Made by a program: the position numbers and the translations under genes. From positions 62,001-126,000 of the forward strand of contig CAZHNN010000001.1 of the NCBI GenBank assembly GCA_964533965.1: a stretch of DNA of 64,000 nucleotides, in the 5' to 3' direction. A model generated the notes under the pieces. That model saw only the letters and a list, made by a program, of their open reading frames with translations, ran no database searches and was not told the origin of the DNA. The DNA comes from RGIG3178 sp964533965 (lineage in GTDB: Bacteria > Bacillota > Clostridia > Christensenellales > QAND01). Of this stretch, positions 16,188 through 24,727 are shown one piece after another. The stretch's first letter is position 1; each line of letters starts with the position of its first letter.

Positions 16188-17117
16188 TTGGCTATTGTAA
16201 CTAGCAAGGATATGCTGAAAAAAGCCTACGATGGTGGATATGCAGTCGGTGCGTTCAACGTGAACAACATGGAGATCGTGCAGGGCATCACCACCGCCGC
16301 CAAGAAACTGAACTCGCCTCTGATCTTGCAGGTGTCCGCAGGCGCGCGTAAATACGCGAAGCATGCTTACCTGATGCATCTTGTGCAAGCGGCCGTGGAA
16401 GATACGGGGCTTGATATCTGCCTGCACCTGGACCACGGCGATACCTTTGAACTGTGCAAATCCTGCGTGGATGGCGGGTTCACTTCTGTCATGATCGACG
16501 GGTCACATTTGCCCTTTGAAGAGAATGTGAAGCTGACCAAGCAGATCGTGGAGTATGCCCACGATCATGGCGTGGCGGTAGAAGGCGAACTGGGCAAGCT
16601 CGCCGGAATCGAGGACGCCGTTGTTGTCGCCGAAGGCGATGCAGCGTTTACGGATCCAAACGAGGTGGAGGAATTCGTGCACCGCACGGGCGTCGACAGC
16701 CTTGCGATCGCGATCGGCACCAGCCACGGTGCGTACAAGTTCAAGGGCGATCCGCGGATGCGCTTTGACATTCTCGAAAAAGTCTCGCAGAAGCTACCGG
16801 GGTTCCCGATTGTGCTGCACGGCGCTTCCTCGGTTATGCAGGAATACGTGGAGATCGTCAACAAATACGGCGGAGATATGACCGGCGCCCAGGGCTGCCC
16901 GGAGGAGATGCTGCGCAAGGCCGCGTCGATGGCGGTCTGCAAGATCAACATCGACACCGACCTCAGGCTCGCGATGACCGCTTGCATCCGCCGCCATTTC
17001 ACGGAGCATCCGAAGGATTTCGACCCGAGGCAATACCTCTCCCCCGCGCGCACTGCGATCGAAGAGGTTGTGGCGCACAAGATTGTGCATGTGTTGGGGT
17101 CGGACGGAAAAGCCTAA
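16188..17117 (+). CDS. fba: Class II fructose-bisphosphate (ketose-bisphosphate) aldolase
   Basis: The 309-residue protein is a zinc-dependent class II aldolase. It shows GAFNVNNMEIVQGI, the zinc and catalytic motif LHLDHGD, VMIDGSHLPFEENV, VEGELGKLAGIED, AIAIGTSHGAYKF, and the phosphate-binding LHGAS and NIDTDLRLA segments. It interconverts fructose 1,6-bisphosphate with dihydroxyacetone phosphate and glyceraldehyde 3-phosphate; tagatose bisphosphate is an alternative substrate that sequence alone cannot exclude. The start is TTG 16188, seven bases after AGGGGGA. It is monocistronic with a strong terminator downstream. Confidence 0.92.
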   Translation: MAIVTSKDMLKKAYDGGYAVGAFNVNNMEIVQGITTAAKKLNSPLILQVSAGARKYAKHAYLMHLVQAAVEDTGLDICLHLDHGDTFELCKSCVDGGFTSVMIDGSHLPFEENVKLTKQIVEYAHDHGVAVEGELGKLAGIEDAVVVAEGDAAFTDPNEVEEFVHRTGVDSLAIAIGTSHGAYKFKGDPRMRFDILEKVSQKLPGFPIVLHGASSVMQEYVEIVNKYGGDMTGAQGCPEEMLRKAASMAVCKINIDTDLRLAMTACIRRHFTEHPKDFDPRQYLSPARTAIEEVVAHKIVHVLGSDGKA

Positions 17118-17167
17118 TAATCGAAGGGGGTTTTTCCCGGTCGCGGTTTATCGCTCCCCGCTTCACT

Positions 17168-17195
17168 AAAAACGTGCCACTGGCACGTTTTTTTT
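17168..17195 (+). terminator. Terminator of the aldolase gene
   Basis: A 12-bp perfect stem (17168-17179 with 17181-17192) ends in a long T run. A second perfect 13-bp hairpin with a 2-base loop is at 17364-17391. The rest of 17118-17536 holds no gene. Confidence 0.85.
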
Positions 17196-17476
17196 ACGCT
17201 CCGCGCCCCTTCGAAGATCCCCTGCTTGTTTTGTGTATAACTTACTGTAGGTTTGCGATTTGACGCGCATGTCGCCAAATCACTTCGGGTATTGTGCATT
17301 TGAAGTACGCGCCACCGGAGCTTTTGGCTCAAATGCAGAAAACGATAAGTCCGTCTATTCAACAAAAGGAATGGCTATAGCCATTCCTTTTATGTATGCG
17401 GAGGTATCGTCGGGTAATTTTAATCAAAAGAATGGAAGATGAATGTTGCTTTAAGATGTTATACATAGTAAAGTCA

Positions 17477-17504
17477 TTGTAAAATAAAGTATGATCGGTA
17501 TAAT
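17477..17504 (+). promoter_or_regulatory. Sigma-A promoter of the 17537 gene
   Basis: TTGTAA (17477-17482), 16 bases, TATAAT (17499-17504). Confidence 0.75.
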
Positions 17505-17536
17505 GACAATAAGGGATATAGCTTTTGGAGGGAAGG

Positions 17537-17923
17537 ATGAAGAAGGTCGTCGTCATCGCCTATTCAGTATTGATCGTTCTTAGCATGGGTCAATTCTCTG
17601 CCACAGTGGATAAACTATTGCCCGACGATGTCGCCACCATTACAGTCACCAACTTTGAAACCAGGATAACCATACCCATATCTGCGGAGCAGATCAGGGC
17701 GTTCATCGAAGCATACAATACCGCGAAATACTACCGCAATGATGTTGAGACGACACATCCACTTTATGCCGAAATTCATTTTAAAAACGGGTCCATCATG
17801 CGGGTTTACGGTGGCGTCGGGGATTTTATATCGGCCGGCATGGACGGAAGGGGTTTTAACTTGAAATGCAAGCAGCTTGGCTTTTGGTTTGATGATCTGC
17901 AACGAACCAAGGCTATAAAATGA
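17537..17923 (+). CDS. Small exported protein of unknown function
   Basis: The 128-residue protein begins with a signal peptide or membrane anchor (MKKVVVIAYSVLIVLSMGQF), followed by an exported domain with beta-rich segments (ATITVTNFETRITIPI, YAEIHFKNGSIMRVYGG). I recognise no family. ATG 17537 follows GGAGGGAAGG, and the gene has its own promoter and terminator (17959-17978). It lies just upstream of another exported protein, the phosphodiester glycosidase, but the terminator argues that they are separate units. Confidence 0.65.
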   Translation: MKKVVVIAYSVLIVLSMGQFSATVDKLLPDDVATITVTNFETRITIPISAEQIRAFIEAYNTAKYYRNDVETTHPLYAEIHFKNGSIMRVYGGVGDFISAGMDGRGFNLKCKQLGFWFDDLQRTKAIK

Positions 17924-17958
17924 TAAAGAATCGATAACGGTAAACCGAGTGTTAGGCG

Positions 17959-17978
17959 CCGCATCATGCGGTTTTTTT
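17959..17978 (+). terminator. Terminator of the 17537 gene
   Basis: CCGCA/TGCGG hairpin (17959-17971) followed by seven T. Confidence 0.8.
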
Positions 17979-18064
17979 ATTGGAGAAGAAAACGGTGCAG
18001 GAAATTGCCCATTTGGTATACAATCGGCCAATTTTGCATCACGGGGATTTCAAAAAGGACCCGT

Positions 18065-19021
18065 ATGCTTATCGTGAAACAAAAAGAACCAACAAAGAGA
18101 GAACAAAGCATGAAAGGATTCTTTGCAAAGCCATACCGATTCGCGGCAATCTTCTGCTTGCTGTTGACGCTTGGCACCGCGTTCGTGTTTCTGGACACGT
18201 TTGTGATACCGCATGCGCAAACAAAGGCGGCCGCGGTCACGACCAAGACGTCACAGACGACCGGCAGCTCCAGCGCGCAAGCCGTGGCATCAAGCACCTC
18301 TTATCAGGACGGCAACATTCAAATCACCCTCGAGACGGTACAGGTCAACGACACGACGGTCTACATCGCGGACGTGCAGCTGAAAAGCGTCGAATACCTC
18401 AAGACCGCGTTTGCCAACAACACCTACGGGCGCAATGTCACGGCGGCAACGTCTGATATCGCCAAGAGCAGCAACGCGATCTTTGCCATCAACGGCGATT
18501 ATTACGGGTTCCGAAACTATGGGCTGGTGTTGAGAAACGGCGTGCTATATAGGAACGCCAGCGGCAGTTCGCTTTACGGCCAGGCGCTGGTCATCGACAA
18601 TATCGGCAACTTCTCCGTCGTTGACGAATCCAAGGTCGACAGCAGCAAGCTGGTAAGCCAGGGCATCTGGCAGGGATTTTCGTTTGGCCCCGCTCTGATT
18701 GCAAACGGTGACATCGTGGTGACTTCCTCGAGCGAGGTCGCACAGTCGCAGTACAGCAACCCGCGCACCGCCATTGGCATGATAGCCCCGTTACATTACC
18801 TGTTCGTCGTGTCCGATGGGCGTACGAGCGAAAGCGCAGGAGTATCGCTTCTGGAATTGGCGCAGATCATGCAGGAAAGGGGCTGTACGGTGGCATACAA
18901 CCTGGACGGTGGTGGTTCTTCCACGATGTGGTTCAACGGCACAGTCGTGAACAAGCCCACAACGAACGGCAAGACCATCACCGAACGGAGTGTGAGCGAC
19001 ATTGTCTACATCGGTTATTGA
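18065..19021 (+). CDS. Membrane-anchored phosphodiester glycosidase domain (NAGPA) protein
   Basis: The protein of 318 residues has a short cytoplasmic N-terminus, one transmembrane helix (FAAIFCLLLTLGTAFVFLDTF) and an extracellular NAGPA domain, named after the human uncovering enzyme that removes GlcNAc from phosphodiesters. Domain signatures include AIFAINGDYYGFR, NPRTAIGM and VAYNLDGGGSSTMWFNG. Bacterial members are thought to trim cell-envelope glycopolymers. Start ATG 18065 follows AAAAAGGA; ATG 18110 is a possible alternative. The next ORF overlaps its end by about 20 bases, indicating an operon. Confidence 0.85.
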   Translation: MLIVKQKEPTKREQSMKGFFAKPYRFAAIFCLLLTLGTAFVFLDTFVIPHAQTKAAAVTTKTSQTTGSSSAQAVASSTSYQDGNIQITLETVQVNDTTVYIADVQLKSVEYLKTAFANNTYGRNVTAATSDIAKSSNAIFAINGDYYGFRNYGLVLRNGVLYRNASGSSLYGQALVIDNIGNFSVVDESKVDSSKLVSQGIWQGFSFGPALIANGDIVVTSSSEVAQSQYSNPRTAIGMIAPLHYLFVVSDGRTSESAGVSLLELAQIMQERGCTVAYNLDGGGSSTMWFNGTVVNKPTTNGKTITERSVSDIVYIGY

Positions 19022-19433
19022 TGGCAAAGGAAAGCAAAGCCGGAAGACCGTTGTGATCTATCTGGCAGTGGCGGCATTCTGCATCATTTTCAATGCGATA
19101 TACGAACGGTTCGGACATGGGGTAACGTCCATTGCTATGACATGGATGTTCCTAACTCCGCTTCTGGGAGGCGCGCTGCCCTTCGAGATGCTGATGCTTA
19201 TACCCGGCGTCGTGTTTACCAAAGGCTACCGATTCTTTTGCAACTGCTACAACGCGGGCATATCAACCTTGCTTGTGGCAAGCCTGCAGACTGGCGTCTT
19301 TGAGATTGCGGGAACTTCCTCGGACTATACGATATTATTTGCCATCGCAGGATGGGCGTTGATCGGGATCGGACTTATGGCTCTGCTTTGCGGATTGATC
19401 AGAAAAGGCACACGGCAGGAGCTTACACAATAA
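19002..19433 (+). CDS. Small four-helix membrane protein
   Basis: The 143-residue protein has about four predicted transmembrane helices (from VVIYLAVAAFCIIF to LIGIGLMALLCGLI) and short loops. No family is recognised. The start is uncertain: TTG 19002 overlaps the upstream gene, while GTG 19053 follows GGAAG and keeps all helices. Cotranscription with the NAGPA-domain gene suggests a membrane or envelope role. A clear terminator (19460-19495) ends the unit. Confidence 0.6.
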   Translation: MSTSVIDGKGKQSRKTVVIYLAVAAFCIIFNAIYERFGHGVTSIAMTWMFLTPLLGGALPFEMLMLIPGVVFTKGYRFFCNCYNAGISTLLVASLQTGVFEIAGTSSDYTILFAIAGWALIGIGLMALLCGLIRKGTRQELTQ

Positions 19434-19459
19434 CAGCAATACCCTCCCCATATAGAGCA

Positions 19460-19495
19460 GGCCGCAATCGGTGCCCTCCGTTGCGGCCGATTTTT
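19460..19495 (+). terminator. Terminator after the NAGPA/membrane-protein operon
   Basis: GGCCGCAA (19460-19467) pairs with TTGCGGCC (19481-19488), followed by GA and five T. Confidence 0.8.
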
Positions 19496-19677
19496 ATACC
19501 CACCACCCTATTAAGGATATTAAGGGTGACTTAAGTCCCCATAAGCCTATCGATAGATCTATAAAATAAGTTGAATCAAAAAAGTCTTTTTTGTTGAATG
19601 TGAAAATCAGTTGCAAGAAAATGGTTGCGAGAATGATTGCCCATTAAAAGATCAAAGAACATCCCACGCACAAATGA

Positions 19678-19703
19678 AAAAAAGGGAGACATCCGTCCCC
19701 CTT
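19678..19703 (-). terminator. Probable terminator of the exonuclease III operon
   Basis: AAGGG (19682-19686) and CCCTT (19699-19703) with an inner GAC/GTC step form an imperfect hairpin; the A run before it gives a T run on the minus strand. The gap 19496-19677 has no gene. Confidence 0.5.
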
Positions 19704-19730
19704 GGTTCCTCTTGGCCGATACCATCAGCG

Positions 19731-20486
19731 CTATATATCCAGCGTTAACCCCACCGGGCAATGGTCGCTGCCCATCACGTCGGCGTAGATGACGCTGTCC
19801 ACGATCTTATCCTTGAGCGCATCTGATACGATGAAATAGTCGATGCGCCAGCCCGAGTTGTTCGCGCGTGCGTTGGCAAAGTACGACCACCAGGTGTATG
19901 CATCCCTTTTGTCCGGGTACATATAACGGAATGTGTCGATAAAACCACAGCCCAAAAGCTCCGTCATGCGCCCGCGCTCCTCATCGGAAAAGCCCGCGTT
20001 CATGCGGTTCTGCTTCGGGTGCCGTATGTCTATTTCCTGGTGCGCCACGTTCAAATCGCCGCAATATACAACGGGTTTCTTCGCCTGCAGCGTACAAAGG
20101 TGGTTTTTTAATTCCGCTTCCCAAGACATGCGAAACGGCAGACGTTTCAATCCGTCCTGGGCGTTTGGAACATAGGCGTTAACCATGTAAAAGTCCGGCA
20201 TCTCCATCGTGATGACGCGCCCTTCGCCGGAAAAGGCATTGTCGGCAAAATCGTAACAAACCGAAACCGGCTCATGCTTGGTAAAGATGGCCGTTCCCGA
20301 ATAGCCCTTTTTTTCGGCGCTGTGCAGGTATTGGCGGTATCCGGGCAACTCCGTTACAAACTGATGCGGCTGCAGCTTTGTCTCCTGTAGCATGAAAAAA
20401 TCGGCGTCTGCGGCCGTAAAGAAATCTAAAAATCCCTTTTGCATGCACGCGCGTAAACCGTTGACGTTCCAGCTGACAAACTTCAT
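19731..20486 (-). CDS. xth: Exodeoxyribonuclease III (AP endonuclease)
   Basis: The 251-residue protein is an ExoIII/ExoA family enzyme that cuts DNA at abasic sites and degrades 3' ends in base-excision repair. The family motifs are all present: MKFVSWNVNGLRA, FFMLQETKLQ (metal-binding Glu), YCGDLNVAHQEIDI (catalytic Asp/Asn), GFIDTFRYMYPD, YTWWSYFANARANN, WRIDYFIVS and GSDHCPVGL (catalytic Asp-His). The start is ATG 20486 after GAGGT. A 61-residue cysteine-rich protein gene ends 7 bases upstream, so the two are cotranscribed. Confidence 0.95.
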   Translation of the reverse strand: MKFVSWNVNGLRACMQKGFLDFFTAADADFFMLQETKLQPHQFVTELPGYRQYLHSAEKKGYSGTAIFTKHEPVSVCYDFADNAFSGEGRVITMEMPDFYMVNAYVPNAQDGLKRLPFRMSWEAELKNHLCTLQAKKPVVYCGDLNVAHQEIDIRHPKQNRMNAGFSDEERGRMTELLGCGFIDTFRYMYPDKRDAYTWWSYFANARANNSGWRIDYFIVSDALKDKIVDSVIYADVMGSDHCPVGLTLDI

Positions 20487-20493
20487 TTTGACC

Positions 20494-20679
20494 TCACTGT
20501 GCTTTCTTTCGTTCGCAATATACGGCGTAGCGTTGATGCTTTTGCCGACATGGACCACATAAGGTATGGTTCTCGCATTTGGTCTTGGGGCAGGGGCAAT
20601 CCGAACGAACCGTTGTATCCACGGGTATTTGTTCCGGTTCGGATTCTTTGCGCCTTATCCTGTTTCGCTCCCGCGTCAT
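20494..20679 (-). CDS. Small cysteine-rich protein (putative zinc binder)
   Basis: This 61-residue ORF begins with ATG 20679 five bases after GGAG and ends 7 bases before the exonuclease III gene. Its basic N-terminus (MTRERNRIRRKE) is followed by a cysteine/histidine cluster: CPCPKTKCENH, then CGPCRQKH and YCERK, the spacing expected of a small zinc-binding domain. Similar CPCP.KC..H..C..C..H proteins are scattered through Clostridia, mostly unannotated. Its place in an operon with a DNA-repair nuclease hints at a nucleic-acid role, but no function is known. Confidence 0.65.
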   Translation of the reverse strand: MTRERNRIRRKESEPEQIPVDTTVRSDCPCPKTKCENHTLCGPCRQKHQRYAVYCERKKAQ

Positions 20680-20765
20680 GGCATCTCCGCTCTCTTGCGT
20701 TTGCTTTATATGTAGTATACCATCGATCGCGCACGCTGGACAGAGCATACGGCTTGCTGTTCGGG

Positions 20766-20794
20766 TTGCCAGCCTGTGCCGTCACTGGTAGAAT
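20766..20794 (+). promoter_or_regulatory. Probable promoter of the lipoprotein hydrolase
   Basis: TTGCCA (20766-20771), 17 bases, TAGAAT (20789-20794), about 110 bases before the start codon. Confidence 0.5.
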
Positions 20795-20904
20795 AAACCT
20801 TGTTGATCTTTGATACTGTGAAATAGGGTTTTTGATTTGACTTTCCCGTGTGCAGATGCGGGAAGCCATTGTATAAAAAAACCGCTATCCAAGGAGGGAA
20901 TTGG

Positions 20905-22248
20905 ATGAAACGCGCGATCGCATGGATGTTGACGGTATCGATGCTATTTGCCTTCGTTGGCTGCACAAGCAAAACCACGAACGAACAGAACGTACAGGGC
21001 AGGGTACAGCAGGCCAAGGATATGATAGGGCAGCTGGAGAGCGGGGATTACGCAGGGGTATTCAATAAATTCAACTCCACCATGCAACAGGCTGTGCCGC
21101 AGGCGACGCTCAGCTCGCAGTGGCAGGCAGTACATACACAATACGGCACATTTAAGGAACATGTGTCCTATACCGTAGAGCAGGCCCAGGGGTATCTTCG
21201 CGTCGTGCTCGTGGACCGGTTTATATACGCTACACTTTCTGTAAGCGTGGTATTTGACTCAAACGGTAAAATCGCAGGTCTGTTCATCAGCGAAGCGCAT
21301 GATGTGGACGACGGAAGAAAACTGCCCACGGGAATTGTGGAGGAAAACGTCACCGTCACCACCGGCAACTACAAGCTTTCGGGCAAGCTGACGTTGCCCA
21401 ATTCCGGCAGCAATTTCCCCGCCGTTGTCATCGTGCACGGATCCGGTCCTATGGATATGGACGGGTCGGTGTTGAATCTGAAACCGTACCGGGATATTGC
21501 CTGGGGATTGGCGCAAAAGGGTATTGCTGTGCTGCGGTACGACAAGCGTACGCTTGCCTATGCACAGAGCGTGGCTGCCGATCAAAATGTGACTGTCAAC
21601 GAGGAATCCGTTGATGATACCGTATCGGCGGTCAATTTGCTGCGGCAGGATAAGCGCATCAACGCAAACCAGATATATATCGCCGGGCACAGCCTGGGCG
21701 GCATGTTGCTGCCCCGCATCCAGCAGAAGGCGAATGCCAACGGGCTTATCTATCTGGCGGCTACGGCGCGCAGCCTAGTTGACCAATATCAGCGTCAGAT
21801 GGCGTACTTGACGGATCTTGCCGTGAAGGACAAGAGCATCACGCAGCAGCAGGCGGATGCGACCCTTACGCAAGTGCAAACCACCGTGCAGAACATAAAG
21901 AGCCTGACGCTGGAGAGCACGTTGACGGCGGATAAGCTGATGGGGGTGCCAAAGGCATATTGGCTGGATTTGAAGAGCTATGATCCGCTGGCTGCCGCTG
22001 CGAGCCTCAATGTTCCGATGCTTTTCCTTCAAGGCGAGCGTGATTACCAGGTGACGATGGACGATCTTGCCCTGTGGCAAAATGCACTCAAGGGCAAGGC
22101 AAACGTCTCCTACAAGTCGTTTAAGCTGCTGGGGCACCTGTTTACACCAGGCAACGAAACGCCCTCGCAAAAGGATTACCGCACGGAGTACGTTCAATTC
22201 GACCAGTCTGCGATCGATGCGATGGTAGCGTTCATACTAAAAAAGTAG
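20905..22248 (+). CDS. Lipoprotein alpha/beta hydrolase with DUF3887-like N-terminal domain
   Basis: The 447-residue protein has a lipoprotein signal peptide with lipobox FVGC (Cys about residue 19), an N-terminal DUF3887-like domain (about 30-130: AKDMIGQLESGDYAGVFNKF and GTFKEHVSY), and an alpha/beta-hydrolase domain of the dienelactone-hydrolase/BAAT type. The oxyanion motif is VIVHGSGPMD, the nucleophile is in IAGHSLGG, the acid in LFLQGERDYQV, and the histidine in KLLGHLFTPG. It is therefore a membrane-tethered extracellular esterase or peptidase. ATG 20905 follows AAGGAGGG. It is monocistronic, ending in a strong terminator. Confidence 0.88.
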   Translation: MKRAIAWMLTVSMLFAFVGCTSKTTNEQNVQGRVQQAKDMIGQLESGDYAGVFNKFNSTMQQAVPQATLSSQWQAVHTQYGTFKEHVSYTVEQAQGYLRVVLVDRFIYATLSVSVVFDSNGKIAGLFISEAHDVDDGRKLPTGIVEENVTVTTGNYKLSGKLTLPNSGSNFPAVVIVHGSGPMDMDGSVLNLKPYRDIAWGLAQKGIAVLRYDKRTLAYAQSVAADQNVTVNEESVDDTVSAVNLLRQDKRINANQIYIAGHSLGGMLLPRIQQKANANGLIYLAATARSLVDQYQRQMAYLTDLAVKDKSITQQQADATLTQVQTTVQNIKSLTLESTLTADKLMGVPKAYWLDLKSYDPLAAAASLNVPMLFLQGERDYQVTMDDLALWQNALKGKANVSYKSFKLLGHLFTPGNETPSQKDYRTEYVQFDQSAIDAMVAFILKK

Positions 22249-22308
22249 ATATAAACGCAAAGAAGGCGGCCATTTGGGAGTCTCCAATAGGGATTTTCAA
22301 TTCCCTAA

Positions 22309-22347
22309 AAAAACGGCGCAGTTGTGGTAACAGCTACGCCGTTTTTC
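22309..22347. terminator. Terminator after the lipoprotein hydrolase
   Basis: AAAAACGGCG (22309-22318) pairs with CGCCGTTTTT (22337-22346), with further pairing in the loop. It is symmetric and would also end minus-strand transcripts crossing the recombinase remnant. Confidence 0.85.
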
Positions 22348-22364
22348 TTGGTTTTTCCGGGACT

Positions 22365-22542
22365 TCAACTGCCTCCACACAGTTGCGGATTATCCGGATG
22401 CGCATTCTGCACTGCCTCGTAATCAGTGACATCCTTATTAACGCTCATCGCTGATTTTTCCTTCTACATTGTCCTCGTACAGCCCCTTGACGTACGCTAA
22501 TCCATGAGCATGTGCAAATGGATCATTAAATCCGCTTATTAT
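22365..22542 (-). pseudogene. Decayed fragment of a large serine recombinase
   Basis: On the minus strand an open frame (22542 to 22438) reads GLAYVKGLYEDNVEGKISDER and then stops; one base out of frame, the next stretch reads VNKDVTDYEAVQ. Together they resemble the hallmark stretch before the zinc-ribbon region of large serine recombinases (LYEDNVSGKISDERF...DYEAEQ), broken by a frameshift. The shifted frame also gives a 27-residue ORF from ATG 22448 to TGA 22365, with GAAGGA ahead of it, but I take that as debris. Nothing else of the recombinase is left in 22249-22629. Confidence 0.5.
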
Positions 22543-22629
22543 TTAGCCCTACGAATGGCCGCTTGCAATTATTACATAAAATGTTAATATTTACTCATAT
22601 ATTTATACTTTATATGCGGGGGTTAATTC

Positions 22630-24474
22630 GTGAAAAGAGTTATCTCATTTTTTTTGATTGCGGTCTTCTGTCTTTCTTTCGTCGCTTGCGGACAAGCACC
22701 GGAGTTTTCTGCTTCCGTGGCGGAAATCCGTACGGCGCAAACGTTGAAACTATCCGTAAAAAACTATAACGGAACTATCAATTGGACCTCTTCCGATCCT
22801 TATATAGCCGCTGTGGATAAAAACGGGATTGTAACAGGGATGCACAAAGCAGGCATGGCATATATCACAGCGAAAGCCGGGGACAAAACATTGACCTGCA
22901 AGGTAACGAACAGCGTTACCATGCATGATATTTCCGCCAACGAGTTGGTCTCAAAAATCAAAATCGGCAGCAATTTTTCTGCTATGGATAATATCGATTT
23001 CTCCCATAAACTAGGATATGACGATTATGAAAACAGTTCCTCGAGAATATTTATTGCTTTTGTTCTCTATGAACCGAGAACGAACGGAGACTATTTCAAT
23101 CAGGGAATGGATATGCGAAAGGGCGATTCCATTCATCAGGTCATTCCGCTGAACAGCCTGGAACAGTGTGATCCTTCATTAACATTGAGCAGGGCGTTCA
23201 TCAGTGCGTTCTACCATGGAAACGCGAATGCCGATGGAAAAATGACCATCCAGGTAAGCAATGCAAAAGTCACGGCAGGTAAGAAAACCTATAAGCTGGA
23301 TTATCTCAACGGGACTAATACATTGGACATGAGGTCGGAATTTTACCAACCATACGGATGTTGGTCCAGCGGAAACAACATAGGGAGAACCGTGGACAGC
23401 GGTCTGCCGAAAGTATCGGATCTCAAAGGCGGAGTGTTTGAGGCCGACATTAAAATTGTTGATATCACTGAATCCAACAGGCCCGATAAAGTTACATACT
23501 ATTTGACGAATGAAAAAATGTGCAATCCGCCAACGAAAGAAATGGTGGATGCCCTGAAGGAAGCCGGCTATGATGCTGTCCGGTTAACGATTTCCTACAC
23601 GCCTTTCATGAATAACGACACCTTCATCATCGATAAAGCGTGGCTTGACAAAGTTGAAGAAGCGGTCAATTGGGTTCTATCCAATGACATGTACTGTATT
23701 ATTGACTCTCATAGCGATTATTTGGGATCCTCCTGGGTGGGGGATCATTGGTCCGATGCATGGATGCTTCCAAAGTATCAGCACTATGTGGATGAACGAT
23801 TTGCCGCGATGTGGAAACAGATAGCAGACAGGTTCAAGGATTATGATGATTATTTACTGTTTGAGAGCATGAACGAACCCGGCATGACAGATGACTCTTT
23901 CAGGTCGGAAGGCGGCAAACCGGACGATTTTGTAGCCATGCAGGCCGACCGCATCAATGCGCTGAATGATACATTCTATTCGATTGTTCAGAATAGCGGT
24001 GGCAACAATCCAAAGCGTTTTCTGGTGTTGCCATGCATAGGTGAAATTTCCGGATATCTGGATTATGTAAAGCTGCCGGCCAGCAACAAAATCATCGCAT
24101 CGGTTCATTCGTATTTTTTCCCGCATGAGAACGGAAAGTTCTCCGATACATTTGACGGTAAGCAGGCAAGTTATGAGGCTGTGGCTTTGAAGGATATAGG
24201 CCGAATTGATGCGTTCATGAAGAAAACCGGCGTGCCGGTGATCATCGGTGAGTTTGGTACTACAGAAGAAGTTGAGAATAATGCCCGAATCCATCAAGCC
24301 TCGTATCTGGTGGATAAGGCGGCGGACATCGGTGTTCCCTGCTTCTGGTGGGAATGCGGCGTTGATGTCACAAAACAGCCCAACGAGAGATTCGGGTTGT
24401 ATGACCGCAGTTCTATGAGCTGGGTTCATAAAGACATCCTTCAAGCAATCATAAATGCGGCTAAAAAACGATAA
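22630..24474 (+). CDS. Secreted lipoprotein glycoside hydrolase family 5 enzyme with Ig-like domain
   Basis: The 614-residue protein has a lipoprotein signal peptide (lipobox FVAC), a bacterial Ig-like (BIG2) domain at about residues 27-95 (INWTSSDPYIAAVDKNGIVTG split over its strands), a beta-sandwich region to about 275, and a GH5 barrel at the C-terminus. The catalytic acid/base is E in LFESMNEP and the nucleophile is E in VIIGEFGT; IDSHSDYLG matches the family histidine region. GH5 enzymes hydrolyse beta-glucans, mannans or xylans. Start GTG 22630 follows GCGGGGG. The gene is richer in A+T than its neighbours and lies beside a recombinase remnant, suggesting transfer. Confidence 0.88.
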   Translation: MKRVISFFLIAVFCLSFVACGQAPEFSASVAEIRTAQTLKLSVKNYNGTINWTSSDPYIAAVDKNGIVTGMHKAGMAYITAKAGDKTLTCKVTNSVTMHDISANELVSKIKIGSNFSAMDNIDFSHKLGYDDYENSSSRIFIAFVLYEPRTNGDYFNQGMDMRKGDSIHQVIPLNSLEQCDPSLTLSRAFISAFYHGNANADGKMTIQVSNAKVTAGKKTYKLDYLNGTNTLDMRSEFYQPYGCWSSGNNIGRTVDSGLPKVSDLKGGVFEADIKIVDITESNRPDKVTYYLTNEKMCNPPTKEMVDALKEAGYDAVRLTISYTPFMNNDTFIIDKAWLDKVEEAVNWVLSNDMYCIIDSHSDYLGSSWVGDHWSDAWMLPKYQHYVDERFAAMWKQIADRFKDYDDYLLFESMNEPGMTDDSFRSEGGKPDDFVAMQADRINALNDTFYSIVQNSGGNNPKRFLVLPCIGEISGYLDYVKLPASNKIIASVHSYFFPHENGKFSDTFDGKQASYEAVALKDIGRIDAFMKKTGVPVIIGEFGTTEEVENNARIHQASYLVDKAADIGVPCFWWECGVDVTKQPNERFGLYDRSSMSWVHKDILQAIINAAKKR

Positions 24475-24563
24475 AAAGGGAAGCGTGAGTTTATTCGTTT
24501 ATGCTAAGTATCCGTATACTAATTCGTAAAAGCCTTACGCAAATCTAAAGTACTCATGCCATA

Positions 24564-24606
24564 AAAACAGGCGCCATCGAACGAATTCGATGGTGCCTGT
24601 TTTGCC
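24564..24606 (+). terminator. Terminator of the GH5 gene
   Basis: A 17-bp stem (24564-24580 with 24587-24603, one G-T pair) followed by T residues. Between here and 24727 nothing else is recognisable. Confidence 0.85.
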
Positions 24607-24727
24607 CAATGAAGGCTACTCACATAGACTGTTTTTTGATGGCTTTTGAAAATTCCTGTGAAGCGCCCGTTGGCTGCTTTTTTGTTTTTGCCGTGCCGGA
24701 GTAGATTGTTCGGAGACTCTTTAGCCG

